DNA of 64,000 nt from an uncultured Bacteroidota bacterium. Lineage in GTDB: Bacteria; Bacteroidota; Bacteroidia; Flavobacteriales; Flavobacteriaceae. Below are positions 36,385 through 45,109 of the stretch, piece by piece. The stretch spans positions 1-64,000 of the forward strand of contig CABXCC010000003.1 of NCBI GenBank assembly GCA_902510475.1. Reading direction: 5' to 3'. Each line of letters starts with the position of its first letter. Position 1 is the stretch's first letter. A program made the position numbers and the translations under genes. The notes beneath the pieces were generated by a model that was given only the letters and a program-made list of their open reading frames with translations, was not told where the DNA came from and did not search any database.

Positions 36385-36807
36385 ATGATTGATTTTATAC
36401 ATAACACCTCCTTTGTCTTAAAGAGCACAGAAGAAATACGAAAACTTCTTTTACACGTTTCTTTACAAGAAGGATATGTCTTGTCTCAATTTTATTTTCA
36501 CTTTGTTTCATCTGAAGAAATAACACGAATTAATAAAAATCACCTCTCACATGACTACGCAACAGATGTTATAACCTTTGATTATAGCACAGATAAAGAA
36601 CTAAAAGCTGAGGCTTACATCTGCCCTGAAGAAGTTCATTCTAATGCCAAAAAGTATAGCCAAACCACTGAAAATGAGATGATTAGGGTTTTGATTCACG
36701 CGCTTCTTCATGTTTGTGGCCATGACGATAAAAGTGACGAATCAAAACTAAAAATGAGAAACAAAGAAGACTTATATATTAAGATTTATCAGGCCTCTTT
36801 CAAATGA
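36385..36807 (+). CDS. ybeY: Endoribonuclease YbeY
   Basis: The zinc motif HALLHVCGHDD starts at residue 105 (family consensus HxxxHxxGHDH, last ligand position is D here, then DKSD). NKNHLSHDYATDVITFDY is the other conserved block. YbeY processes rRNA and aids ribosome quality control. At 140 residues it has normal length. The gene ends 18 bases before the first parS-like site and 39 bases before mnmG. Confidence 0.93.
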   Translation: MIDFIHNTSFVLKSTEEIRKLLLHVSLQEGYVLSQFYFHFVSSEEITRINKNHLSHDYATDVITFDYSTDKELKAEAYICPEEVHSNAKKYSQTTENEMIRVLIHALLHVCGHDDKSDESKLKMRNKEDLYIKIYQASFK

Positions 36808-36809
36808 TT

Positions 36810-36817
36810 TATATTTG
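36810..36817 (+). promoter_or_regulatory. -7 promoter element for mnmG
   Basis: TATATTTG fits TAnnTTTG three bases after the ybeY stop. Transcription would begin near 36823, so the parS-like site at 36826 covers the start of the transcript. Confidence 0.42.
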
Positions 36818-36825
36818 CAAAAGAA

Positions 36826-36841
36826 TGTTCCACGTGAAACA
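36826..36841 (+). promoter_or_regulatory. parS-like site 1
   Basis: TGTTCCACGTGAAACA is a perfect match to the parS consensus TGTTNCACGTGAAACA, the centromere-like binding site of ParB. It lies between the likely mnmG promoter and its ATG. An identical 16-mer in the opposite orientation lies at 38720. Confidence 0.8.
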
Positions 36842-36846
36842 AGAAT

Positions 36847-38718
36847 ATGTTTAATCAAGAATACGATGTTATTGTAGTTGGTGGTGGCCACGCAGGTAGT
36901 GAGGCCGCAGCAGCAGCAGCAAATCTTGGCGCCAAAACTCTTTTGGTTACCATGAATTTACAAACCATCGGTCAAATGTCATGCAACCCTGCTATGGGAG
37001 GAATAGCAAAAGGTCAAATTGTTCGCGAAATTGATGCTTTGGGTGGATACAGTGGGATTGTCACAGACAAGTCTGCAATCCAATTTAAAATGTTAAACCT
37101 TTCAAAAGGCCCGGCTATGTGGAGCCCAAGAGCACAAAACGACAGAGCTCTTTTTGCCCAGTATTGGCGAGAAATGTTGGAAGCTACACCAAACTTAGAT
37201 TTCTATCAAGAAATGGTTAAGTCTTTGTGGATGGAAAAAGACAAACTTGTTGGTGTTGTTACTGGTCTTGGTCAAAAAATAAAAGCCAAATCTGTTGTAC
37301 TCACGAATGGAACTTTTTTGAATGGACTTATACACGTCGGCGAAAAAAATTTTGGTGGTGGCCGTGCTGGAGAGAAAGCAGCAACAGGAATCACAGAACA
37401 ACTTGTTTCTCTAGGTTTTGAGTCTGGTAGAATGAAGACAGGCACTCCCCCGCGAGTTGACGGAAGGTCTCTCGACTATTCTAAAATGATAGAACAGCCA
37501 GGCGACTCTATTCCGCAAAAATTCTCTTATTTGGAAACAACTCAGCCGCTAAAAAAGCAGGTTTCCTGTCATATGACCTACACTAGCCCTGAGGTGCATG
37601 ACTTGCTGCGTGATGGATTTGACAGATCTCCAATGTTTAACGGCAGAATTAAAAGTATAGGGCCAAGATACTGTCCTTCGATCGAAGATAAAATACACAG
37701 ATTTTCAGAAAGAGAAAGGCATCAACTATTTGTCGAGCCAGAAGGATGGAATACTGTAGAAGTATATGTTAATGGATTCTCTACTTCTTTACCCGAAGAG
37801 GTTCAGTTTACCGCCTTAAGGGCCGTTTCTGGATTCGAGAATGTAAAGTTCTTCAGACCAGGATACGCGATTGAATACGACTATTTTTTTCCAACCCAAC
37901 TCACCTATTCATTAGAAACTAAAATAATTGAAAATCTTTTTTTTGCAGGACAAATTAACGGGACAACGGGCTATGAAGAAGCAGGCTCACAAGGTCTTAT
38001 AGCAGGAATAAATGCTGTAAAAAAAATACAAAACAAACCTCCTTTAATCTTAAAAAGAGACCAAGCTTATATCGGAGTTTTAATAGATGATTTAATCACA
38101 AAAGGAACCGAAGAACCATACAGAATGTTTACATCAAGAGCTGAGTATAGAATGCTTTTAAGACAAGACAATGCCGACCAGAGATTAACAAAAATTAGCC
38201 ACGATATTGGTCTTGCAAGTCCTGAAAGAATTGCTGCTTGCGAAACAAAATATTCAGACTCGTCTAGCTTGATTTCGTTTCTAAAAAAACAGAGCATCTT
38301 GCCTTCAGAAATTAATAGTATATTGGACCAAAAAAAATCTGCAAAAATAAAGCAATCTGGAAAGGCAGATAAGATTCTTTCGCGCCCAAATATCTTTCTT
38401 GAAGACCTTAAAAAATGCAATTCTATTTCTTCTTTCATAGACTCAAACAATTTGCCTAAAGAGGTACAAGACCAAGCAGAAATACAAATCAAATATAGCG
38501 GCTACATTGAAAAAGAAAAAGCTAATGCAGACAAGCTTAATAGGCTTGAGTCAGTTAAAATACCCAAAGATTTTGATTATAAAAAACTTAAATCCATAAG
38601 CGCCGAAGCCTTAGAAAAGCTAAGAAAAATTAAGCCAGAAACCATTTCCCAAGCATCAAGAATTAGCGGGGTCTCCCCCAACGACATTTCTGTTTTGCTT
38701 GTCTTTATGGGCCGATAA
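36847..38718 (+). CDS. mnmG: tRNA uridine-5-carboxymethylaminomethyl modification enzyme MnmG (GidA)
   Basis: A 623-residue FAD protein. The N-terminal dinucleotide motif VVGGGHAGSEAAAAAA, the CNPAMGGIAKGQIVREIDALGG block and GTPPRVDGRS are diagnostic of MnmG, which with MnmE modifies wobble uridines of tRNA. Length is normal. In many bacteria it sits near oriC with parAB; here the neighbours are ybeY and a methyltransferase, and parA/parB are not visible, but two parS-like sites frame the gene, six bases before its start and one base after its stop. Confidence 0.97.
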   Translation: MFNQEYDVIVVGGGHAGSEAAAAAANLGAKTLLVTMNLQTIGQMSCNPAMGGIAKGQIVREIDALGGYSGIVTDKSAIQFKMLNLSKGPAMWSPRAQNDRALFAQYWREMLEATPNLDFYQEMVKSLWMEKDKLVGVVTGLGQKIKAKSVVLTNGTFLNGLIHVGEKNFGGGRAGEKAATGITEQLVSLGFESGRMKTGTPPRVDGRSLDYSKMIEQPGDSIPQKFSYLETTQPLKKQVSCHMTYTSPEVHDLLRDGFDRSPMFNGRIKSIGPRYCPSIEDKIHRFSERERHQLFVEPEGWNTVEVYVNGFSTSLPEEVQFTALRAVSGFENVKFFRPGYAIEYDYFFPTQLTYSLETKIIENLFFAGQINGTTGYEEAGSQGLIAGINAVKKIQNKPPLILKRDQAYIGVLIDDLITKGTEEPYRMFTSRAEYRMLLRQDNADQRLTKISHDIGLASPERIAACETKYSDSSSLISFLKKQSILPSEINSILDQKKSAKIKQSGKADKILSRPNIFLEDLKKCNSISSFIDSNNLPKEVQDQAEIQIKYSGYIEKEKANADKLNRLESVKIPKDFDYKKLKSISAEALEKLRKIKPETISQASRISGVSPNDISVLLVFMGR

Positions 38719-39561
38719 ATGTTTCACGTGGAACAAAAAAACATACATATAAAAACTAATGACTTTTTTTTAACAAAAGAAGTTTTTTCAATAATAAAAA
38801 CAGAACAAGAAGGACTCTTAAAAACAGACCCCCTTCCTCCAAAAGAAGAAATACAAAAATACTATAAAACAGAAGACTACCTTTCACATAATAGTAAATC
38901 AGACAGTTTGTTTTCTTTTTTTTACAGGCTTTTTAGAGCCATAAACTTTAAGCTCAAATACAATTCTATCAAACACCTCTTAAATCAAGGAAACCTTCTC
39001 GATTTTGGCTGTGGAGAGGGATATTTTTTAAGACAAATGAATAACAAAGGCTATAGCTCTTATGGGGTGGATCCTTTTCAAAATAAATTAAAAAAAATTA
39101 GCCATTCTATCTTTGACGAGGAATTTTCAGATGTTGGTTTTAAAACCATCACAGCATGGCATTCAATTGAGCACGTTTATGATTTAGAAAAGACAATTAA
39201 GCGCTTTCATGATATTCTTTCTGGGGATGGACTATTAATTGTTGCAGTTCCAAACCATAACTCTTATGACGCAAAGTATTATAAACATTTATGGGCAGGG
39301 TATGATACCCCTAGACACTTGTGGCACTTTAACAAAACAGCTTTAAGAAAAGTTTTTGAAAGAAATAAATTTATTTTTCATTCCGCGTATCCACTTTTTA
39401 TAGACGCATACTACGTTTCTTTTCTTTCCGAAAAATATAAAGGATCTAAGCTCCCGATATTAAGGTCTATTGTGATTGGTACAATTTCAAACTTAAAAGC
39501 ATTTTTTAGCGGACAATATTCTTCAAACTATTTTGTCTTCAAAAAAAGTCAAGAAATATAA
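38719..39561 (+). CDS. Class I SAM-dependent methyltransferase
   Basis: A 280-residue protein with the SAM-binding motif LLDFGCGEGYFLRQM near residue 95, then ITAWHSIEHVYDLEKT and LIVAVPNHNSYDA, as in Methyltransf_23-type enzymes found in polysaccharide or quinone pathways. The substrate is unknown. The start ATG begins one base before the second parS-like site, so the first residues MFHVEQ are encoded by that site. Its end overlaps the convergent lipid kinase gene by 13 bases. Confidence 0.88.
   Translation: MFHVEQKNIHIKTNDFFLTKEVFSIIKTEQEGLLKTDPLPPKEEIQKYYKTEDYLSHNSKSDSLFSFFYRLFRAINFKLKYNSIKHLLNQGNLLDFGCGEGYFLRQMNNKGYSSYGVDPFQNKLKKISHSIFDEEFSDVGFKTITAWHSIEHVYDLEKTIKRFHDILSGDGLLIVAVPNHNSYDAKYYKHLWAGYDTPRHLWHFNKTALRKVFERNKFIFHSAYPLFIDAYYVSFLSEKYKGSKLPILRSIVIGTISNLKAFFSGQYSSNYFVFKKSQEI
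38720..38735 (-). promoter_or_regulatory. parS-like site 2, inside the methyltransferase start
   Basis: TGTTTCACGTGGAACA on the plus strand is the exact reverse complement of site 1, so it matches TGTTNCACGTGAAACA perfectly on the minus strand. It overlaps the first codons of the methyltransferase and follows the mnmG stop by one base. Confidence 0.8.
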
Positions 39562-40463
39562 CGGAGCCCTTTTTTAACGACTGAATAGCTCACTTTTCCG
39601 TCCCCAAAAATCTCACCATCCCCCTGACACGTTAAAACACTGTTTTTAGCGATGATTAAAATTTTTTCAGAGGATAGTGTCAAAATCTTACGTTTCTTAA
39701 AAACACCCCCACTAAAAAGACTAAAAAAAATTTTAATTATTTCTGTTTTTCTTAAATCTTGTGCAATAGTCATGTTTAGCCGTCCATTGGTTCCCGCAGG
39801 AGTTTTAATTAGCTGCATACCTCCGCCCGTAAACTTACATAACCCCACGCCAAGCAAAAAAACCTTACTATTTATTTTGGCTTCATCCGTTTTGATTTCA
39901 ACCTCAATATTTTTGTAATTCATAAAGTTCATTAGTGCACAAAACAAATAGGAAAATTTACCAAGCCACTTATAACTATGGATTTTCTTTAACATAAATG
40001 AGTCAAAGCCCACACCAGAATAGGTTATAAAATATCTTTTAATTTTTTTTTCATTAGTTCTTATATTAGCCAAACCAACATCTTGTGTTTTTATTTTTCC
40101 TGAATTTAAAAAGGGGATACTCTCTGAAATTTTTAAGGAAATCCCTTTGGATTTTGCCCAATCATTACCGGTCCCTAAAGGAACTAAACCAAATAAAATA
40201 TTGTCTTTGGGAATATTTTTTTGAATTTGTATTCCAGCAACAATCTTTTGAATTGTTCCATCGCCTCCAATGCAAAGTATTTTTCTATAGCCTAAAGACG
40301 TTGCTTTTTCCACCAACATTATTTCATCGCCAGAAACAGAAGTTTTATGTAATTCAAAGTCAATTTGATTTTTACTAAGCTCAACCTCTACCCTATTCAA
40401 AAGCCCCCCTGATTTCCCGGAGCGAGATTTGGGATTAGCAATTGCAAACCACTTATTATGCAT
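39549..40463 (-). CDS. Diacylglycerol kinase-type lipid kinase
   Basis: A 304-residue protein of the DAGK catalytic family (YegS/BmrU group). It opens WFAIANPKSRSGKSGG, has the nucleotide-binding loop LCIGGDGTIQKIVAG near residue 63 and LVPLGTGNDWAKS, and the second lobe with VGLCKFTGGGMQLIKTP. It probably phosphorylates diacylglycerol or a related lipid. It overlaps holB by eight bases on the same strand and converges with the methyltransferase gene. Confidence 0.9.
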   Translation of the reverse strand: MHNKWFAIANPKSRSGKSGGLLNRVEVELSKNQIDFELHKTSVSGDEIMLVEKATSLGYRKILCIGGDGTIQKIVAGIQIQKNIPKDNILFGLVPLGTGNDWAKSKGISLKISESIPFLNSGKIKTQDVGLANIRTNEKKIKRYFITYSGVGFDSFMLKKIHSYKWLGKFSYLFCALMNFMNYKNIEVEIKTDEAKINSKVFLLGVGLCKFTGGGMQLIKTPAGTNGRLNMTIAQDLRKTEIIKIFFSLFSGGVFKKRKILTLSSEKILIIAKNSVLTCQGDGEIFGDGKVSYSVVKKGLRYIS

Positions 40464-41490
40464 ACTCAGTTTTTTTCTTGTGTAGCAATCTAGTTAGTTT
40501 TATTGAAATATCTAGGAAGATAATTCTAGGGTTCCCGTTTCTTTCAATATCCTCATAACCCTTTTGAACTTCATTGTAAAAGTTTAATATGTTCTCTTCG
40601 TGAACAAACGGAGCGAATTTTTTTAAATCAAGCCCGTTTGTGTACTTATTTTCACGGTTTTTTATTTTGTAACTATGTAAGATTGAGTCTTGAAAAACAA
40701 CAGAGCAATAGCTCAAAAATTGTTTTTGTTGCTCACGAGTTTTTTTATTCATCTTTTCAGAAAAAGCCACAAGATCATTAATAGCCTCTTTTTTTGACTT
40801 CACCTTAAAAGCTGCTCGCACCCATTCTACAAAAACAACCTCATTTTCACTCTCAACGCTATGATTATCAACACTTTGAGAAAATAAATTAATTTTTTGA
40901 CATCTTGAAATAATTGTTTTTAACAAGCCCTTTTCACTATTACAAACTAAGATGAAAACAGTTCTTTCAGGGGGTTCTTCCAACAGCTTGAGAAGTTTGT
41001 TTGAAGCGGAAATATTGAGTTTTTCAGCCATCCATATAACAAATATTTTTACTCCACCCTCATAAGACTTTAGGTAAGCTGTCTTTGCAATCTTTTCTGC
41101 TTCATCTTTATTAATTGCCCCTTGTTTATTTCCTAGCCCAATTTTTTCATACCAATCCTTTAATTCAAAATTAAAGCTCTTTTGAGTAAGCTCTCTCCAA
41201 TGTTGTATAAAGTTTGAAGATTTAGGGTTTTTTTTGATTTCACTTGTAGTGTTTACGGGATATATATAGTGAATATCTGGATGACTACAATTCTGAAGCT
41301 TTTCAATTGCCTTTTGTTGTAAGGGAATGTCTAGACCCGCGTAAGGGCTTCTAAGAATTGACTTGATTAAACTAATTGCTCCTCCAAGACCGCTAGCCCC
41401 TTTGTTGCCAATAAGTAAATACGTGTTTGCAACCTTTCCTTTTTCAACACTTTGTGTAATTTTATTTAATTGAATTTGATCCATTAGCAT
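40456..41490 (-). CDS. holB: DNA polymerase III delta' subunit-like protein
   Basis: A 344-residue clamp-loader-type protein. LLIGNKGASGLGGAISL replaces a standard P-loop, CSHPDIHYIYPV and EAEKIAKTAYLKSYEGGVKIFVIWMAEKLNISASNKLLKLLEEPPERTVFIL match delta', and ISRCQ is the sensor I-like motif. Delta' loads the sliding clamp with the tau/gamma subunits. The modified P-loop is expected since delta' usually does not bind ATP. ATG 41490 or 41484 could be the start. Divergent from pgk. Confidence 0.88.
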   Translation of the reverse strand: MLMDQIQLNKITQSVEKGKVANTYLLIGNKGASGLGGAISLIKSILRSPYAGLDIPLQQKAIEKLQNCSHPDIHYIYPVNTTSEIKKNPKSSNFIQHWRELTQKSFNFELKDWYEKIGLGNKQGAINKDEAEKIAKTAYLKSYEGGVKIFVIWMAEKLNISASNKLLKLLEEPPERTVFILVCNSEKGLLKTIISRCQKINLFSQSVDNHSVESENEVVFVEWVRAAFKVKSKKEAINDLVAFSEKMNKKTREQQKQFLSYCSVVFQDSILHSYKIKNRENKYTNGLDLKKFAPFVHEENILNFYNEVQKGYEDIERNGNPRIIFLDISIKLTRLLHKKKTEYA

Positions 41491-41500
41491 CCCTAGTGAA

Positions 41501-41508
41501 CAAATATA
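41501..41508 (-). promoter_or_regulatory. -7 promoter element for holB
   Basis: TATATTTG on the minus strand lies 10 bases before the ORF-track ATG, fitting TAnnTTTG. It faces away from an identical plus-strand box for pgk, six bases away. Confidence 0.42.
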
Positions 41509-41514
41509 AAGAAT

Positions 41515-41522
41515 TATATTTG
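41515..41522 (+). promoter_or_regulatory. -7 promoter element for pgk
   Basis: TATATTTG lies 16 bases before the pgk ATG. With the holB box it forms a compact divergent promoter. Confidence 0.42.
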
Positions 41523-41538
41523 CGACAATTATATTATT

Positions 41539-42720
41539 ATGAATTCTATTAAGGACATTTCATTTGAACAAAAAAAAGTATTGATAAGGGTAGATTTTAA
41601 TGTTCCGATAAACGATAAAGATCAAGTTACCGATAACTCTAGAATAAAATCTTCAATCCCCACAATAAAACATGTTCTAGATCAAGGAGGTTCTTGTATC
41701 CTAGCATCGCATCTTGGGCGGCCTAAAGGAGTAGATCCTCAATTTTCTCTGAAAAAAATTATTCCTGAACTCGAACACTTATTAAATCTCAAAGTAAAGT
41801 TTATTTCAGATTTTTTTGAAAGTAAGGATAAACACCAAGTATTAGATCTTAAAAAAGGGGAGGTGTTGCTATTAGAAAACCTTAGATTTAATCCCGAAGA
41901 AACTGCTGCCGACGAGGCTTTTGCCAAAAGATTATCAACTTTAGCGGATATATATATTAATGATGCTTTTGGCACAACGCACAGGGAACATGCCTCAACC
42001 GTGACTGTTGCAAAATTTTTTGAAATAAAATGTGCAGGACTTTTACTGCAAAGAGAAATTGATTCTTTACAAAAACTCCTGAAAAACCCAAAAAGCCCAG
42101 TAACTGCAATAATTGGAGGCGCTAAGGTGTCATCAAAATTATCGGTTATTGTTAACATGTTAAACGTAGTTGATAATTTGATAATTGGAGGAGGAATGGC
42201 CTATACATTTATAAAAAATAATGGGGGCAGCATTGGTGACTCAATTTTTGAAAAGGATTGCTTAAATGATTGCACAAAAATCATAGAACAAGCCAGGAAC
42301 AAAGGAGTCAACATTTACCTTCCCACAGATGTTATCGCCTCGAATGAATTTTCTGACTCATCATTAAAAAAAGAAATTAATATATTCGAAATTCCTGAAG
42401 GTTGGCAAGGCCTAGACATTGGCACACAAACAAGAAAAGAATTTGAAAAGATTATTTTTTCAAGCAAAACTATTTTGTGGAACGGTCCGATGGGTGTATT
42501 TGAAATGAGCTCCTTTGAGCATGGAACCAAAGAGGTAGCAATTGCTGTAGGAAAAGCAACAGCGCAAGGTGCTTTCTCACTTGTCGGGGGAGGAGATTCG
42601 GTTGCAGCTATTAAAAAATTTAAATTAGAGCAAAGTGTTAGCTGTATAAGTACAGGGGGAGGAGCCATGCTAGAAAGCTTGGAAGGAAAAGTATTACCAG
42701 GAATTAAGGCTTTATCATGA
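41539..42720 (+). CDS. pgk: Phosphoglycerate kinase
   Basis: A 393-residue glycolytic enzyme that makes ATP from 1,3-bisphosphoglycerate. KVLIRVDFNVPINDK is the N-terminal substrate motif, LASHLGRPKG follows, and the C-terminal nucleotide region has GGGDSVAAIKKF and ISTGGGAMLESLEGK. Length is normal for bacteria. The stop overlaps the MltD-like gene in an ATGA, implying coupled translation. Confidence 0.97.
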   Translation: MNSIKDISFEQKKVLIRVDFNVPINDKDQVTDNSRIKSSIPTIKHVLDQGGSCILASHLGRPKGVDPQFSLKKIIPELEHLLNLKVKFISDFFESKDKHQVLDLKKGEVLLLENLRFNPEETAADEAFAKRLSTLADIYINDAFGTTHREHASTVTVAKFFEIKCAGLLLQREIDSLQKLLKNPKSPVTAIIGGAKVSSKLSVIVNMLNVVDNLIIGGGMAYTFIKNNGGSIGDSIFEKDCLNDCTKIIEQARNKGVNIYLPTDVIASNEFSDSSLKKEINIFEIPEGWQGLDIGTQTRKEFEKIIFSSKTILWNGPMGVFEMSSFEHGTKEVAIAVGKATAQGAFSLVGGGDSVAAIKKFKLEQSVSCISTGGGAMLESLEGKVLPGIKALS

Positions 42721-43868
42721 GATTTCACATGAAAACCCCTCCGTTATTTATTCTTCTTCTTCTTCTTTGCCAAACTACTTTTTCTCAAAAATTTAACACG
42801 ACACCAATTACCGCTGAAAACCTAAACATTGATACAATAAAAAACAGAATTGACAGGCTTAACAAAAAAACACCTTTGGATATTTTTCTAAGCTCAGATG
42901 TAGAAAAACTGATCAAAAAGTATTTAAAAAACAGAACAGACTTTTATGCTAAAAACAAGGACAAGATAAATCTTTATTTTCCTATGTTTGAGGAGCAGCT
43001 TCAAAATAGAAAAATCCCATTGGAGCTTAAATATTTACCCATAATAGAATCAAGGCTAGATCCCGAAGCTGTTTCAAGGGTTGGCGCTACGGGTTTGTGG
43101 CAATTAATGTTTTATACGGGTTTGGAAAATGGGCTAAAACTCAATAGTTATATAGACGAAAGAATGGACCCATTAAAATCAACTATTGCAGCTACAAAAT
43201 ACTTGGAGAAGCTTTATAAAATTCATTCTGACTGGAACCTAGCCTTGGCATCCTATAATGCCGGACCAAGAACAATTTCTAAGGCAATCAAAAGGTCCGG
43301 GGGGTATAAAAATTACTGGAACCTAAGACCTTTTCTTCCTAGGGAAACAGCAAACTATATTCCGTCTTTTATTGCGACAATGTATATATTAGAATATGCT
43401 GAAGAGCATGGAATTGACATCAAAAAACTCCCCAACACCAAGCCTAAAACAGACACGATATATGTCAAAAACCAAATCTCATTCGAACACATTTCATCGT
43501 TTTTAAATATCTCAAAAGAGATTATAAAACAATATAATCCGTCATATATTCATGAAATTATCCCGGGAAAAAACAAAAACTATATAACCCTGCCCGTGAA
43601 AGTAGTAGATAGTATAATATCAAATGAGGAAAGACTTTATGCGTATTCTAAATCAGAGTTTGATAAACAAGAAAAACCGTTACCCGACTTATATTCAATA
43701 GACTCAAAAATTATATATAAAATTAAGTATGGTGAGTTTCTAGGAAAAATTGCCAAAAAATTTGGGGTAAAAGTTTCGGATTTAAAAAGGTGGAACAATC
43801 TTAAAAGCGACGCAGTCAAAGAAAACCAAAAGCTAATAGTATTCCCCAAAAGAATACCAAAAAATTAA
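42717..43868 (+). CDS. MltD-like lytic transglycosylase with LysM
   Basis: A secreted 383-residue protein. After the signal peptide (ending TTFSQ) comes a transglycosylase domain with the catalytic-glutamate motif IIESRLDPEAVSRVGATGLWQLM near residue 105 and SYNAGPRTISKAI, then two LysM-like repeats in the C-terminal third (about 240-290 and 335-380, the second ending LIVFPKR). It cleaves peptidoglycan. ATG 42717 and ATG 42726 (MKTPPLF) are both plausible starts; the second gives a tidier signal peptide. Confidence 0.9.
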   Translation: MRFHMKTPPLFILLLLLCQTTFSQKFNTTPITAENLNIDTIKNRIDRLNKKTPLDIFLSSDVEKLIKKYLKNRTDFYAKNKDKINLYFPMFEEQLQNRKIPLELKYLPIIESRLDPEAVSRVGATGLWQLMFYTGLENGLKLNSYIDERMDPLKSTIAATKYLEKLYKIHSDWNLALASYNAGPRTISKAIKRSGGYKNYWNLRPFLPRETANYIPSFIATMYILEYAEEHGIDIKKLPNTKPKTDTIYVKNQISFEHISSFLNISKEIIKQYNPSYIHEIIPGKNKNYITLPVKVVDSIISNEERLYAYSKSEFDKQEKPLPDLYSIDSKIIYKIKYGEFLGKIAKKFGVKVSDLKRWNNLKSDAVKENQKLIVFPKRIPKN

Positions 43869-43884
43869 ATGCTAACTTTACAGG

Positions 43885-44826
43885 ATGTCATCAAGACTTT
43901 TTACATTATCGGTGTTTTTTTTGTTTTTTTGCTCCTGCTCTGAAAGCAATGAGAAATTACTTCCGGGATCCAGCGGAAACATAAATAATATTTCTGTAGT
44001 AGCTAGTAATTCCTTGTGGGAAAGTAGTGTTGGAGATTTAATCAGAGAAAACCTTTCCAGACCTATATACGGCCTTCCACAAGCTGAACCTGTTTTTAAT
44101 CTTAGTCACATTCCCTCAAAAATATTCTCTGGATTTGCCACCAAATCGAGAACAATTTTAAAATTACATATCGGAAATAAAGAATCAATATCTAATTTTA
44201 AAAACAGTTACGCCTCTCCTCAAATTATTGTTCAAGTCACAGCCCCAAACAAGGAAGCTTTGTCTCGTTTAATTTTGGATAATATATTATCTATATATTC
44301 CTCACTATATTTTAGTGAATTAAAAGAAAAACAAAGAAGAATCTCAAAAAACACAAACAAATCACCTTTGCTAAAAAACAATCTAGGCCTTTCCCTAAAG
44401 TTCCCTTCAGCTTATCGAATTGCTAAAGAAGATTCTAATTTTATTTGGATTCGAAGGGATATCGAATCAGGCTCAGTAAACTTATCAATTAGTAAAGTAA
44501 AGAAAGGTAATCGAGGGATATTTAGCCTGAGGGATTCTATTTCAAAGGCACAAATTCCAGGGCCAGTTGAAAACACATATATGAGCACGGATTTCGGCTA
44601 TAAGCCAATTACGCAAGAGGTTAACTTTAGAAACATAAAAGCTCTTGAAAGCAGAGGCCTCTGGGAAGTTGAAAGTCAATTTATGGCAGGCCCATTTTTA
44701 AACTACTATATAGAGGCAGGCAATGATGAAGTAATTATTTTAGACGGATTTGTATATTCACCAGGAACAAATAAAAGAGAATATATTTTTGAGCTTGAAG
44801 CAATAATCAGAAGCTTGAAGCTTTAG
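43885..44826 (+). CDS. DUF4837 family lipoprotein
   Basis: A 313-residue lipoprotein (lipobox FFCSC). NNISVVASNSLWESSVGDLIRENLSRPIYGLPQAEPVFNL is a pattern I associate with DUF4837, found across Bacteroidota and of unknown function. The C-terminal half has a two-domain beta/alpha organisation. It follows the MltD-like gene at 16 bases and overlaps the convergent tatA stop by four bases, so it probably belongs to the pgk transcript. Confidence 0.82.
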   Translation: MSSRLFTLSVFFLFFCSCSESNEKLLPGSSGNINNISVVASNSLWESSVGDLIRENLSRPIYGLPQAEPVFNLSHIPSKIFSGFATKSRTILKLHIGNKESISNFKNSYASPQIIVQVTAPNKEALSRLILDNILSIYSSLYFSELKEKQRRISKNTNKSPLLKNNLGLSLKFPSAYRIAKEDSNFIWIRRDIESGSVNLSISKVKKGNRGIFSLRDSISKAQIPGPVENTYMSTDFGYKPITQEVNFRNIKALESRGLWEVESQFMAGPFLNYYIEAGNDEVIILDGFVYSPGTNKREYIFELEAIIRSLKL

Positions 44827-45008
44827 TCTTCTTTTTCAGAGTCATCTTCGTCTTCCTTTAGCGCTTTTTTAAACTCTCTAATCCCTTTTCCAGTCCCCCT
44901 CATTAATTCACTAATTTTTCTACCACCACCAAATAATATAAGAACAACAACAGCAATCAAAACAAGCTGTCCAGGACCTAACGCAAGAGGTATTATATAT
45001 AAATTCAT
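44823..45008 (-). CDS. tatA: Sec-independent translocase subunit TatA/E
   Basis: A 61-residue protein with one N-terminal membrane helix (LGPGQLVLIAVVVLILFGGGRKI), the hinge and the amphipathic helix (SELMRGTGKGIREFKKALKED), followed by an acidic tail. It forms the pore of the twin-arginine pathway with TatC, which is not in the window. The first residues before the helix are longer than usual. Convergent with the DUF4837 gene (4-base overlap). Confidence 0.92.
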   Translation of the reverse strand: MNLYIIPLALGPGQLVLIAVVVLILFGGGRKISELMRGTGKGIREFKKALKEDEDDSEKED

Positions 45009-45095
45009 TGTAAATTATTTTAAGCTAAGTTAATAATAATACATTTAATTGTTGCTATATCTCGTCTTTCTATTCAAGACTAATGTAATTTTAAG

Positions 45096-45103
45096 TATTT
45101 TTG
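45096..45103 (+). promoter_or_regulatory. -7 promoter element for the M23 peptidase gene
   Basis: TATTTTTG fits TAnnTTTG and ends six bases before GTG 45110, while overlapping the alternative TTG start at 45101. If real, it argues that GTG 45110 is the true start and that the message is leaderless. Confidence 0.4.
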
Positions 45104-45109
45104 AATACT

